Source: Triatoma infestans
Taxonomy: Eukaryota > Arthropoda > Insecta > Hemiptera > Reduviidae
Length of the DNA: 64,000 nucleotides
Assembly: GCA_011037195.1 (NCBI GenBank)
Contig: JAAEAF010002809.1
Coordinates: 1 to 64,000 of the forward strand
Reading direction: 5' to 3'
This document shows positions 44,588 to 55,040 of the stretch, piece by piece; position 1 is the stretch's first letter; the number at the start of each line of letters is the position of its first letter. Below the pieces are notes generated by a model. The model was not told the DNA's origin. It ran no database searches and worked only from the letters and a program-made list of their open reading frames with translations. Made by a program: the position numbers and the translations under genes.

Positions 44588-44850
44588 TAGCACTGTTTAG
44601 GTATCTGCACTCCCCCACGTCAGCTGGTTTGATGGTGTAAGAGGAGATGTGCGGAACCATGTTCGATATCCTTGGGCTCCACTATACCTCGCTGGTCAAA
44701 GTATTGTGTTGGATGCCATAAGGGTAAACCCGTAGAACATGTGCCATCATGACTGAGCAGTAAACGGATCGAGAAGAAAAAAATTATTTGGTAGGCGCTA
44801 ATGACCTTAGCTGTCGATGCGCCAAAAAAAAAAAAAAAAAAAAAAAAAAC
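44588..44850 (+). mobile_element. SINE-like unit with 27-nt A tail, shares 3' domain with the 16-kb SINEs
   Basis: The 3' part reads GGCGCTAATGACCTTAGCTG then TCGATGCGCC and 27 A. This corresponds to GGGCGCCAATGACTATAGG-TGTTTACGCGCC of SINE B. The head has a weak B-box-like ATGTTCGATATCC and a poor A box. It directly abuts the stop codon end of the RT relic at 44851. A TSD was not found. Confidence 0.65.
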
Positions 44851-45916
44851 TTAATTTCCCCTGAACTTTGCAAATAAATAATTATAAAAATAAAATTTAA
44901 AACTAAAAAATGTTTTCTTGCTAGTCATGTCTGTAGGTAAGTCGTTCCATAGTTTACTAGCAGTAACGTTAAAAGAATTTTTATATGTAGCAGTTCTGTA
45001 AGGTTGTATGTAAAGACTAGAGTCAACAGTCCTTGTAGTTCGTAAGTCCAGTGCAGCTATTACCGAAAACATGTCCGCGAGATATTTTGGTGTTTGCAAT
45101 TTGAGCATCAGATACATAAAATTACCAATAAAGTACCTTCTCCTGTACTCAACATTAAGCCAGTTTAAACTGTGAAAATGTGGAGTTATGTGGTCGTATT
45201 TTCTATCATTAAATATAAATCGGATGCAGGAGTTAAGTGTTCTTTGTAATTTTAAATTCAGTTTGGAGTTTAGATCATTATAGACTATATAACAATAATC
45301 TAAATACGGAAATATTAATGTACGGATGAGCTGTTTACGGTAGCAAGTTTTTATGGAGTTTCAACTGGTACAAGGATTTATGAACACTGTTGCAAATATT
45401 GCTAACATGGCCGTTCCATGACAAAGTGTTAGAAATTGTCAATCCCAAACGTTTTGCAGTCACAACACATGGTATATTTACATTGTTCACAATAATTTTG
45501 GGAATTAATTCTAAATTAATTGCACCTATATATCTATTACTTCCAATAATCATTGCTTTGGTTTTAGAAATATTAAATGAAATAAAACTAGACTTTGTCC
45601 AATTAAGGATAGAATTTACATCAGACTTTACTCTAGCGATACCAAACTCCAATTCAGAGGGCAGACAGTGCAAACATATTTGTAAATCATCCGCATAAAG
45701 CATACGTTTACAGTATTTTATTACACTAGGCAGATCATTAATATATAAACAGAATAAAAGAGGCCCTAAAACAGAACCCTGTGGTACTCCAGAATTAATT
45801 GACTCCCAAGAAGATCTTTCCTCATTGCTACCAATCACTAACTGCTTTGACTACAAAGATGTGATTGAAACCATGACAAAGTAGAATCAGAAAAATTTAA
45901 TAATTTTAATTTATGA
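44851..45916 (-). pseudogene. CR1/Jockey-group reverse transcriptase relic
   Basis: The minus-strand frames read LLNFSDSTLSWFQSHL, a frameshift, then SGVPQGSVLGPLLFCLYIND and RMLYADDLQIC (intact YADD), SFISFNISKTKAMIIGSNR, RLGLTISNTLSWNGHV (45838-45335). After frameshifts come YLDYCYIVYND and the C-terminal LRTTRTVDSSLYIQPYRT, FNVTASKLWNDLP and LFAKFRGN plus stop (45117-44851). The N-terminal RT and endonuclease are missing. The catalytic box is conserved but two breaks inactivate it. Confidence 0.9.
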
Positions 45917-45954
45917 AGTAAAAGTGAATGACAGACTGAGAGAGAGAGAGAGAA

Positions 45955-46255
45955 ATAAACTCAAAAAGTTATTTTGTAAAGTCGTACTTTCGGTTGATGG
46001 ATTTTGTCCGAAACCTTCGTGTCACATGCGGTGGTAGTGGTACTGAACGGAATACGATGTTTGAACTTCCTACGATTTTTCGTTTTTGAGATATTTTATT
46101 AATACACATATATACAAACCATTTACTGAAAGCGTTTTTTTTTTAATTCTGGGAATCTCAAAACAGGTACTTCCGGTTAAAAAACTCAGTTTCCAAAATT
46201 TGACACCATCGCACCACTTTCTCTTACTAGGAGCAGTAAGAGGAGGTAAAAAAAT
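45955..46255 (+). repeat. HT repeat, 3' half with terminal hairpin
   Basis: AACTCAAAAAGTTATTTTGT, TTTCGGTTGATGGATTTTGT, TAGTGGTACTGAACGGAATA, CTTCCTACGATTTTTCGTTT, CCAAAATTTGACACCATCGC and the 3' end CACTTTCTCTTACTAGGAGC, AGTAAGAGGAGGTAAA. The terminal inverted motif is preserved. Confidence 0.9.
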
Positions 46256-46744
46256 AAAAAATAAATTATAAATCTATTTGTTTTACTGAGGAATGTACGA
46301 CCAATTATATTTCACTTTCTAACAAAGTAAATATTTTCTTTGGTCATATTTTTCTACGTGAATTCTATACTTGGTAGTGGTGGCAAAGTAAAGAGGGGAA
46401 AACGTGGAAAAGATTGGAAAAACCAATTTGCAGTTGTTGATATTAAAACAATAGGTATTTTTTGTAATTTTCAATTTTTTTTTTAATTTGGAAATATTCC
46501 ATTAGATTTTAAGGTTAAAAGTGAACTGAAGGTGGCAGGGCGCCTACACACACTCACATATATATATATGTATACTAAATCTAGTGAGAGGGTTATTTTT
46601 ATTGGATTAAAACAAAACAAACAACAAACAAAATGAAAAATTCTGAAATTTACATGCCTATCAATAAATCAAAGGTTAGGAAAAAAGATTCTACTAATTA
46701 AAATAATACACTGGTAGGGACTTATTTTTTGGGAGAAGTCGTTT
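46256..46744. other. Non-coding stretch
   Basis: An (AT)n patch lies near 46559-46570. No gene is seen. Confidence 0.5.
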
Positions 46745-47735
46745 TTTGAGAGAACTTCATATCAAGTAATATAAGTTAGTTTAGGAGATAGAACTTTCAA
46801 AAAAAAATTCCTAGAAGACATATTGATATGATCATAGATAAAGAACCCTTTCCTTGTGCGGTCTGTCCAGGACCCTGGACTTGATGCTGTCACCTGAAAT
46901 GAAGGTTTTACAAGTTCTGCCATAGATTGTTTAATGTTATCACAAAACCACAAGGAAGTAAAGAAATAAAGTTTTGCCATATCAGGTGGGTATGATAATA
47001 CATCCCACCCCATCTCCTATTTCTGACGGGTACTCAAAAGTGTATGTGTGCGACCATTGTCTTGATGGAATTCATTATTTCTAGTTGTTCCTAATGCTAA
47101 GTTCAATTTGATTAGTTGTTGTCAGTACACATAAGAATTGATTGTTTGGGTTTTTTGATAATAGCTCCAAAATAAACAATTCCCTTGCAATCCCACCAAA
47201 CATCACCTCCTTTTACCATGTTATTCTACCATAAAATATTATCGTATTCATTTTCATCATCAGTTATCAATAGTTTTAAATAATATTTCACTTTGATTAC
47301 GTTTCAATAGCTAATCATTGGTAATGATGCTTCAAGTTAAATGACTTTCTGTAAACTCGTGTGGCACTCAAACAACAAACGTTTTACTATTTGTTGAATA
47401 TGTATCCATGACCCATCTGGGATTTTATCCGTCGTACCATGCATATTTATGATGTTTCTGATGTTCCTTAGTGTTGACAGAGACATTAAGTTGAAGTCAA
47501 CTTTCTACACGAAGTTGACAGCCTTACTCTGACGATGGATGAAAATCCAAAACAATTCGGATATTATCATAAATATGCTAGATACGTCGGATAAAATCGA
47601 GTGGATTTTACGTAATCTTCTTCAAATAGTCATCAACGGTTGTTTTTCGATGAATTAAGGCTCTCAGCAATCTCAAGTACATTTACATGATGATCAGCAT
47701 CCATCAATGCTTTTAATTTTTCAATATCAGTTTGG
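46745..47735 (-). pseudogene. mariner transposase relic
   Basis: Minus-strand reading starts with IEKLKALMDADHHVNVLEIA, the N-terminal HTH region. The middle has a decayed LITDDENEYDN (family: VTGDEKW.YYDN) and DVWWDCKGIVYFG (family: WWDWKGIIYYE), followed by a trace of the HDNARPHT block. The end is LGWDVLSYPPDMAKLYFF (family: LGWEVLPHPPYSPDLAPSDY). The D,D(34)D catalytic domain is therefore recognisable but full of stops and frameshifts. No terminal inverted repeats were identified. Its 5' end runs straight into gypsy gag sequence. Confidence 0.85.
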
Positions 47736-48418
47736 CTTGACGCCTTTGACGTAAATGTAGCAACTGACGCCTTTATCAAATATTTACCTAATTCGACAAA
47801 GGAGCAGGTTCAAAGCAAACTCCCTAAAACCCTTGATGAGGCGCAAGCCTATGCCATAGCCCTTAGGGATATATAGAATTCATAGAATTCAGAACCATCG
47901 CAAGGTCTATATTTGCAATTAAAAAGACAGATACGCCTGTAGAATCCACAGAAAAACCGCCATCGCCTTGCAAACATTGTGCTGGTGTGCACCGTGCCAG
48001 TTGTGTTCACTGTGCCAATGAATGCAAGCAGAATTTCCAAGTAGTAACACCTCGACGAAAGCAAAACATGGTTTCAAAACCACCGTCGCCGTGCAAATTC
48101 TGTGAGGGTGACCAGTAGAATCGCGACTCTATTAATAAAAATCAAAATAAAACGCGCACTAATTTTGACAAAAAGCCACAATATTAGCCAAACTATCGTT
48201 TCTTTAGGCAAAGTGGTCCTTATAGTAAAAAACAAAATTATAATAATAATAACAGCAATAATAATTATAAAAATAATAGTAATAACAATAATAACAGTAA
48301 TAAACTTAATAGCACCAATACTTCAAACCACTGGTTTGCCCCAACATGCCAGATATGCAAAAAGCGTGGGCACACAGCAAAGGCATGTTGGTTTAATTCA
48401 AAACACGATTAGACGCTC
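47736..48418 (+). pseudogene. gag relic with zinc knuckle and Asn-rich linker
   Basis: FIKYLPNSTKEQVQSKL and DEAQAYAIALRDI are the end of a capsid-like region. A Cys/His-rich stretch follows (CKHCAGVHRASCVHCANEC). An asparagine-rich linker encoded by AAT/AAC repeats (about 48236-48305) leads to CQICKKRGHTAKAC, a CX2CX4HX4C nucleocapsid zinc knuckle. Two internal stops are visible. The N-terminal gag is missing. Confidence 0.8.
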
Positions 48419-48447
48419 AGCCGTTTTCTCAAGCGGCTACTACTGTA

Positions 48448-48792
48448 TTGATCCCGACAAATAATTTATTGATTATGCTTAAAATAAATAACAAAAAAGT
48501 AAAAGCGTTAAGCGACACGGACGGTTCGCATTCACTCATAGATGCCAGCCATGTCAAATCGAGGCCCGAAAAATCTAACATCATCCTAAAGTCGATTACA
48601 AATCAGATTATTCCCAACTATGGTGTGTCAAACGTTCATTTCTCGACGGATGAAAACACAGAAATTCAGGGTAAATTTAGAGTTTCCCAATTAAAAACTG
48701 AATTTGAAGTAATCATTGGGAGAGACCTACTTACGAAATATCAAGCAATCATCAATTTTAAATATCAGATATTGTCATCCACAAAACTGTAA
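48448..48792 (+). pseudogene. Gypsy aspartic protease domain
   Basis: The open frame has no ATG at its start, as expected inside a polyprotein. ALSDTDGSHSLIDASH is the active-site loop, where the usual D-T/S-G reads DTDG, probably an extra or altered residue. EVIIGRDLLTKYQAIINF is the second conserved block (ILGRDFL). The active-site change suggests loss of function. Confidence 0.75.
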
Positions 48793-48959
48793 TTCCATTC
48801 TTAACAGACACCACATCATCACAGATCAATAACATTCAAAACACAACACTACCCGAAACGTTGTCAACACGACATAAAATCATAATTCCGGCACGCACAC
48901 ACATAGTCAATACATACACTCTTCACACTAAAATTCCAGACGGTTCCATAATGTTAACA

Positions 48960-49960
48960 CAACATGACAGTCTCCCCACTTTACTTGCCACACACACTGA
49001 CAAACTTACATAATTATGCTTGTGCAATTACGCTAATAAACACCACACACCATGAAATATCCATCAGCAAACATCTTCCAAACGCCCACATACACAACAG
49101 TAGACCTTACAAACTATCGCACTCAGAAGCCCCCATACAAAAGGCTCTCGTACAGGATAATCTGGATAGGGGAATAATTGAACCGAGTACTAGTAACTGG
49201 GCTCGTCCGGTAATTCTGCTAAAGAAGAAGTCTGCGGATCAGACAAAAGTCGATCCAAACGACATAACCCAGTTACGAAAGCAGTACAGGTACGTGGTTG
49301 ATCTGGGTAAATTAAACGCAATCACCACGTCTGAAATTTAACCTCTACCAGACATCCAATACATTTTATCCACATTACACGACACAATATACTTCATAAC
49401 ACACGACATATCAAACGCATCCCACTCCATTAGATTTGACAAATCATCACAAGACAAAACTATATTAATCCAACAATTCGTTACATACAAATTCCTTACT
49501 CTTCCATTCAGATTACAGAACGTTAGTACTTGCTACCAAAGACAAATGGACAAAATTTTAACAGGGTGCAAGGGTGACATATGCCATACATTCATAGATG
49601 ACATATTAATTTTTCACGTCAAAACATTCCATGAACACTTATCATCCACACTAAAAATTCTTACAAAATGACATCAGGGCAATCTTTGTATAGACCTAAA
49701 TAAATGCACCTTTTTTAAAAAGGAATGCAGATATTTGGGCTGTGCATTTAACAAAAAAGGCAATTCTCCAGATATGACAAATTAAAAGCAGTCGAAAACT
49801 ATTCGATTCCGAAAAAATTAAAAGATATTAGGGCATTTCTAGGATTTGTAGGTTTTCACCGCAAATTTATATATAATTTTGCAGAGATAGCCAAGCTCTT
49901 AACTCATTTAACAAAGAAGGTTTGTGTGGTTCCCCATTGTACATCGGCATTTCAAATTCT
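48960..49960 (+). pseudogene. Gypsy reverse transcriptase domain
   Basis: LDRGIIEPSTSNWARPVILL and YRYVVDLGKLNAIT open the domain. After a stop come PLPDIQYILS, FITHDISNASHSIRF, FVTYKFLTLPFRLQNVSTCY and the catalytic HTFIDDILIF at about 49590-49617 (family YLDD). CTFFKKECRYLGC and a decayed IRAFLGFVGFHRKF follow. The DD pair is kept, but several stops and frameshifts disrupt the frame. A deletion removes much of the segment before RNase H. Confidence 0.85.
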
Positions 49961-49984
49961 GAAACAAAACAACAAAACAGTGTC

Positions 49985-50345
49985 GTCAGATAATTTACGG
50001 GTACAGGTTTAAAATAATTACGGATCACTCAGCTCTACAGTAGCTCAAAAATTTGAAAGACCCTCATTCCAAATTGTATTGATGGACGCTTAAATTAAGC
50101 GAATATGATTTCTACATAGAGCACAGATCTGGAAAAAATATCGCGCATGCTGATGCTTTAAGCCGATATATAGGGTGTATCAGTACTGACCAGGTAGTTG
50201 ATAATGAGTATTATCCGACAATAGATTTACTTGATATTGCTCAGCAACAAACTGACGATCCAGTATGTCAGCAGTTAAGAAATTCCAAAAATTACAAAAT
50301 CAATGATCAAGGCCTCTTAATTACAGTTTCGGACAATTGTATTCT
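49985..50345 (+). pseudogene. Gypsy RNase H domain fragment
   Basis: FKIITDHSALQ, KLSEYDFYIEHRSGKNIAHA and DALSRY are the end of the RNase H domain. The N-terminal YTDAS-type part is absent or unrecognisable. The linker toward integrase (DPVCQQLRNSKNY) follows in frame. Confidence 0.8.
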
Positions 50346-51420
50346 TGTACTGTCGGGGTTGTGTGATACTGTTCTACGCCTTTATCACATTATGGGAGGC
50401 AGAAAACGTGTATGAACGTATAAAAACACAATTCACTTGGCCAAACATCACAAATGATGTACCAAAATACGTTCAAACCTGCTATAGCTGTGCACAAGAA
50501 AAACAAAAGACGCCTATAAACGACCTTTAGGCACATTCAGTGAGCCAAAAAATGTCTGGCAAGCCATTTCCGTTGACGTAGTTGGACCACTGGATGCATC
50601 TATGAACAGTGATGCAGGAGAAGAATGTATATATATATATTAACGATAATTTGTCAATATTCACGCTATTTGGAAATGTTTTCCATGACTTACCAAAAAG
50701 TGGAAACCATTGCACAAATTATTGTTAATAATTATAATAGATACGGTACGCCTAAATATCTTCTTACAGATCTGGGTACCAACTTCACATCTACAATTAT
50801 ATTCCAGATCTGTGACTACCAAAAATTAAAAAAGTATGCACAACGCCATATCATCCGGCGTCTAATGGTCGTCTAGAACGTGTGCATTGCCAACAATTTA
50901 TCGCACTAAGTGCAAAGAGATAAATATTGGCACAAAGAGATAAATATTGGCACAAATATCTATCACTAGTTAAAGCGGTCCACAATTCCACCACAAACGT
51001 TTCAACAAATTATACCCCCCATAAAATTGTTTTTGGAACAAAATTTCGGTTTTCCTGGCTTCTGAATTATTAGGAGAATAACTTACAGAATTTTAATATC
51101 CATACCAAATGTTTCTACGACAAAATACAACAAGTTAGAAAACAGGTCAAATTAAATAATGAAAAAGCCAAGTTATCAAGAGAAAAATATTACAATAAAA
51201 ATGTTTCAAAAGAAAAATTAAACGTAGGTGACCACGTTTATTTAAAAACATTCCCATCCATAGGAAAATTCATGACAAAATATCATGGCCCTTACCAAAT
51301 TCATAAAGTATTTCCTAACCACACAGCTTCCATAGCCCTAAATATGAATGAAAAAAATTGGTACACCTCAGCAAACTGAAAAAGGCCCACATAAGAGGCA
51401 AATCAAAATCGCACACTTTG
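50346..51420 (+). pseudogene. Gypsy integrase relic
   Basis: The HHCC region reads RVYERIKTQFTWPNITNDV with CYSCAQEKQKTP (50345-50530). The catalytic core has WQAISVDVVGPLDAS (first D), SRYLEMFSMTYQKVETIAQI, YLLTDLGTNFTS (second D) and NGRLERVHCQQF (E) in changing frames. The C-terminal region has KLNVGDHVYLKTFPS and a KYHGPYQIHK block (51223-51310) typical of gypsy integrases. A short (TA)n expansion lies at about 50629-50640. No chromodomain is seen. Confidence 0.85.
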
Positions 51421-52813
51421 AATCTACGGCCGAGAAAAAGATAAAAAAAAAAAAAAATCTCAAAACACAAGAAAACACATTTCTCAAAAAATTTGAAATA
51501 AATTTCCTGGTGTTGGGAAGAGAGAATTCATTCTTATCTAGTCCAAGGAAAATTTTCAAAATTCAAAATTTCAAACAAAAATTTATCCTTCATGTGCTAG
51601 AATAACAAAATTTTTATAAATATTAATCCTTCAGGTCGCCCAACGATTTCAACAAATTATTTAAACATTTTAATCATTCAATTTTCTTTACAGACCGCGA
51701 CGAGATATCTTCAAACATTTTTGTACATTTTATAGTTATAATTCATATTTTTTGTTAATTTTAACTCTCTATTTTTCCCCAGATGACTATGGAAATTCCT
51801 TACAATTGTGATATATAATTTATTGTATTTTCGAAAATATTTCTTAATGTTCCATGTAAAAAAGTAGTAAAAATTCTTTCATGTATAGGACTTTCAGTTT
51901 ACTGTTTCCATTAACATAATTATCTAAATTGTTTCAGAACTCAAAGGCGGTCAAATTACAATGCACTTAACAATTTATAAGAAATTTTAGGTAAAAAAAT
52001 ACAAACAAAAAAACAGAACAATGTGGACACTTTCACTGCACTTTCCCAGTGTTCTATTAGCTTACCACAGATAAGCCGAATTCTATTCAGCTAAAGGCCT
52101 TTCTGTCTTTTACTGGAAGTGATTATCTATGTTCATATACCTAGGCAGGTAACTAATTTGGTAAACCCCTTATTTATTATTAATGTTTAAAATTCCTCAA
52201 TATTTATCTTTACTTAATGTTTTATAACTAAGTATGTTTATCTTCAGCAACATCATAAAAGAAAATAAATGAATTTCTTAATCCTTAAGTTACTACATTT
52301 TTTTATTCTCTTTCACGACCTTTTAGCAACTTCGGAATCATCTAGAAAGGAAATGTTAGACAATTAATTAAACGACGATACTATGAAATCTGCAGTCATC
52401 GTTCCATACTTTGAAGATTTAAATTATAAATGTGCACCATCAATCGACATCCGTGATCATTCATGAGCTCATTTCCAAAACCTTTGTAATCGCTCTTTAT
52501 CCCATGAAATTTCGCACAAATTCCTTATTCCCGCAAGCTATATTCCTGCTCGCTTAGCCTTAAATTAAAATTTTAATCTATAAGCAATCACTATAAAATC
52601 TATTATCAATGAAATGAATAACAAATTAAAATAAAACAGCTATTAACAATAACAGTAACAAAAAGAAAAAAAAAATGACAATTACATACGATATCTAAAT
52701 TAAATTGTCGAATATAAAAATCACTAACTTTAATAAAATAAAAAAATACGTAATATATTACGTAATATATAGTATAATTCGTAATATATTACAAGCTTAT
52801 CAATATATGACTT
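51421..52813. other. Non-coding sequence after the gypsy pol
   Basis: Where a 3' UTR and LTR should lie I find no TG...CA unit with a partner. An ACGTAATATATTACGT palindrome lies at 52748-52763, and CGTAATATATTAC is repeated at 52780-52792. Confidence 0.5.
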
Positions 52814-52996
52814 AAAACTTAAACTATATTAAGAAATATAAGAAGTAAACAAATCGAATCATTGCACTTTGATTCACAGTAGGTAAATTTCATAAAATTT
52901 AAAACTTAAACTATAGAACCTTTAAAACAAAAGAAGGAGTTTAGAATAAACAAATCGAATCATTGCACCTTGATTTAAAGTTGGTAAATTTCATAA
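52814..52996. repeat. Two-copy tandem duplication, about 90 bp
   Basis: AAAACTTAAACTATA at 52814 recurs at 52901. AACAAATCGAATCATTGCAC recurs in both halves, and GGTAAATTTCATAA closes both (52882-52895, 52983-52996). The second copy is about 14 bp longer. Confidence 0.85.
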
Positions 52997-53078
52997 TTTC
53001 AGAATCACTTGATTCAACTAACATGCAATGGACTTGAGGATCATCGTCAAATGGGAGAATACATACTGACACTCCTCA

Positions 53079-53719
53079 CAGCTGGATCAGAACAAGAATT
53101 ATTTTTTCAGTCATATGGACTCTAATACAATTAGTTGGATATTTAAGTGTAGGGCAGAACTGATCTGCTTAAATAAATATTATTTTAATAAAGAAATAAA
53201 ATTATGTTCGCTGTGCAATAGACGGGAGGATGAGGATATCTACCATTTTATTTGCATATGCCCCATTCTGAAAGAATTTCGCATCTTATGTTTTCAGAAT
53301 ACTGTACTTAATTTTGAGGAACTTCTATATTATCTAAATGGGAATGATTGGCCCAATTTGGTCAAGTATGTTAAAATGGCCTGGAAGTACAGATATGAAT
53401 TAGTCCAGCAATTCAATTTTTAATGATTCTTAATTCTATGGTTTCCCTTGTTTTGGTTCTATGGTTCTATGGTTTTGTTGAAGATCATTTTCTGTTTCTC
53501 AGATGCCTCAATATTTTGTTTGTTTATCGTGTTATGGTCTGTAATTTATATTGTACTTTATAGTGTATATTGTGTAATTTATATTGTCAATGGTTTTGTG
53601 CTTATTTAAAAGACGACTCCCTCAGACAGCCTATGGCCATGAGTATGTCTTTAAATGTATTAATAATGCAATTATTCTATGTATGCACTGTGCTAAATAA
53701 AGACAATTATTATTATTAT
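53079..53719 (+). mobile_element. 5'-truncated non-LTR insertion with perfect 15-bp TSD
   Basis: TACTGACACTCCTCA occurs at 53064-53078 and 53720-53734 and bounds a 641-bp insertion ending in a TTATTATTATTAT tail. Inside are a C-terminal ORF fragment and a 3' UTR. The protein layout and TTA tail match the element at 25286-27163, so both are members of one family. A perfect duplication suggests a relatively recent insertion. Confidence 0.93.
53115..53423 (+). pseudogene. Non-LTR C-terminal Cys/His domain
   Basis: An open fragment of 102 residues: KLCSLCNRREDEDIYHFICI has the CX2C...H...C arrangement. LLYYLNGNDWPNLVKYVKMA matches LLYLNGENWHVLYKC of the 25-kb element. It ends with YRYELVQQFNF and a stop. 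The RT domain was never copied or was lost by 5' truncation. Confidence 0.9.
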
Positions 53720-53734
53720 TACTGACACTCCTCA

Positions 53735-54744
53735 TTAACTGGGCTGAATACATGATTACATACAGTTGATTGACACAGTTGACACAGAATTGACACAGTT
53801 CATTAACTGTACTTACATAACATCATCAATGACTTGACAAAATTCGTCGACCAAAATGCTGCACTGGTACAATTTTTTTATCTTTATAAATTATTTATTA
53901 CTAAATACTATTATCTATTATCTTTGAATATTTTCTTTACTAATTACTTCTTTGAGTATTTTCTTATATTTTTTTTTCCTCAACATTCCTTTTTTTTTAT
54001 CCCTATTTTCCTATATTTTAATTAATTATATCAAATGCACACAAACAAGCAATTATATCCTAGAATAAATATTAATTCTAAATAGGCGTCTGTGCTCAAA
54101 AAAAAAAAAAAATTATCATTAAAAATTCAATACAATAAATTAATATGTTAAAAATATGTTATCATCAATTATTAGGCTAAGATATACAGAAGATATAATA
54201 ATAAATAGTATATCCTATTGAATATTTATTGGAAACTTTAGCATTCTTACAATATGTTTGTAATTAAATAAACAAATTCAATTGTTCATATTTCATTATC
54301 CTATGAAAATAGATAGAAACAAGACAAAGAAAAATAATAATAACAATATATTTGAACTTTAAATAATGTATTCAATTGAAAATAAGTTTTTTCTTCTATA
54401 TTCTTATAATATCATGTTAATTAAATTCATTCTACAAGAGAAATTGAAATGATTCAAAACATAGACGAAAATAATTTAATTTAATGTAACAAACGTTTAA
54501 TTTTTTTTTTAAGTTAATGTCTATATAAATCAAACTCTTAATTTAATGACTATTTTTTTTTTACAAACTGAAGTAGCATAAAGACAATTTTCATTATCTA
54601 TTTATTGTAAATTTCAATGCTTGAATTATACTACAATTTTTTCATGATTAACAGTACTTTTATATTTTTGAATTACTGCCATGGACTTATAAATTCATCC
54701 TCTTCCTCTCTCTCCTTCGTTCCTTATGATGACACAAGAAGACA
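53735..54744. other. AT-rich non-coding stretch
   Basis: No ORF of note or recognised repeat. Confidence 0.5.
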
Positions 54745-55040
54745 TCATTATAGCTAGCTTCAACATCAATAGCTAGCTTGCAACATCACCATTGCTAGCT
54801 TCAACATCACTAGTTAGCTTGCAACATCACCATCGCTAGCTTCACCATCCTTAGCTAGCTCTCAACAAGGCCATCACTAGCTGCTACAACATAAGCTACT
54901 TTTCAGCATCATAGTTAGCTCTCAACATCACTGGCTAGCTTGCAACAGCATCATCACTAGCTTTCTGCATCGAAAGCTAGTCTACTCAACTTAGCTAGTT
55001 TCAACAACTCAGGCTAGCTGCAACAAACTCGTAGCCAAAC
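54745..55040. repeat. GCTAGC-rich minisatellite
   Basis: About 14 degenerate units alternate between about 18 and 23 bp, such as TAGCTAGCTTCAACATCA and TAGCTAGCTTGCAACATCAC, giving a higher-order period near 41 bp. The left half is better conserved than the right. It has no open frame worth calling. Confidence 0.88.

Larger units (their letters stand above)
47736..51420 (+). mobile_element. Ty3/gypsy-type LTR retrotransposon, 5'-truncated, no LTR seen
   Basis: In order are a partial gag with zinc knuckle, aspartic protease, reverse transcriptase, RNase H, integrase and an integrase C-terminal region. PR-RT-RH-IN is the Ty3/gypsy gene order. The 5' LTR, primer-binding site and gag N-terminus are lost at the junction with the mariner relic near 47736. 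No env-like ORF and no recognisable 3' LTR follow. All domains carry stops and frameshifts. Confidence 0.88.

Noticed and set aside
54745..55040. CRISPR-like array
   Set aside because: Units are degenerate and contiguous with no unique spacers, and the context is eukaryotic. It is a minisatellite.
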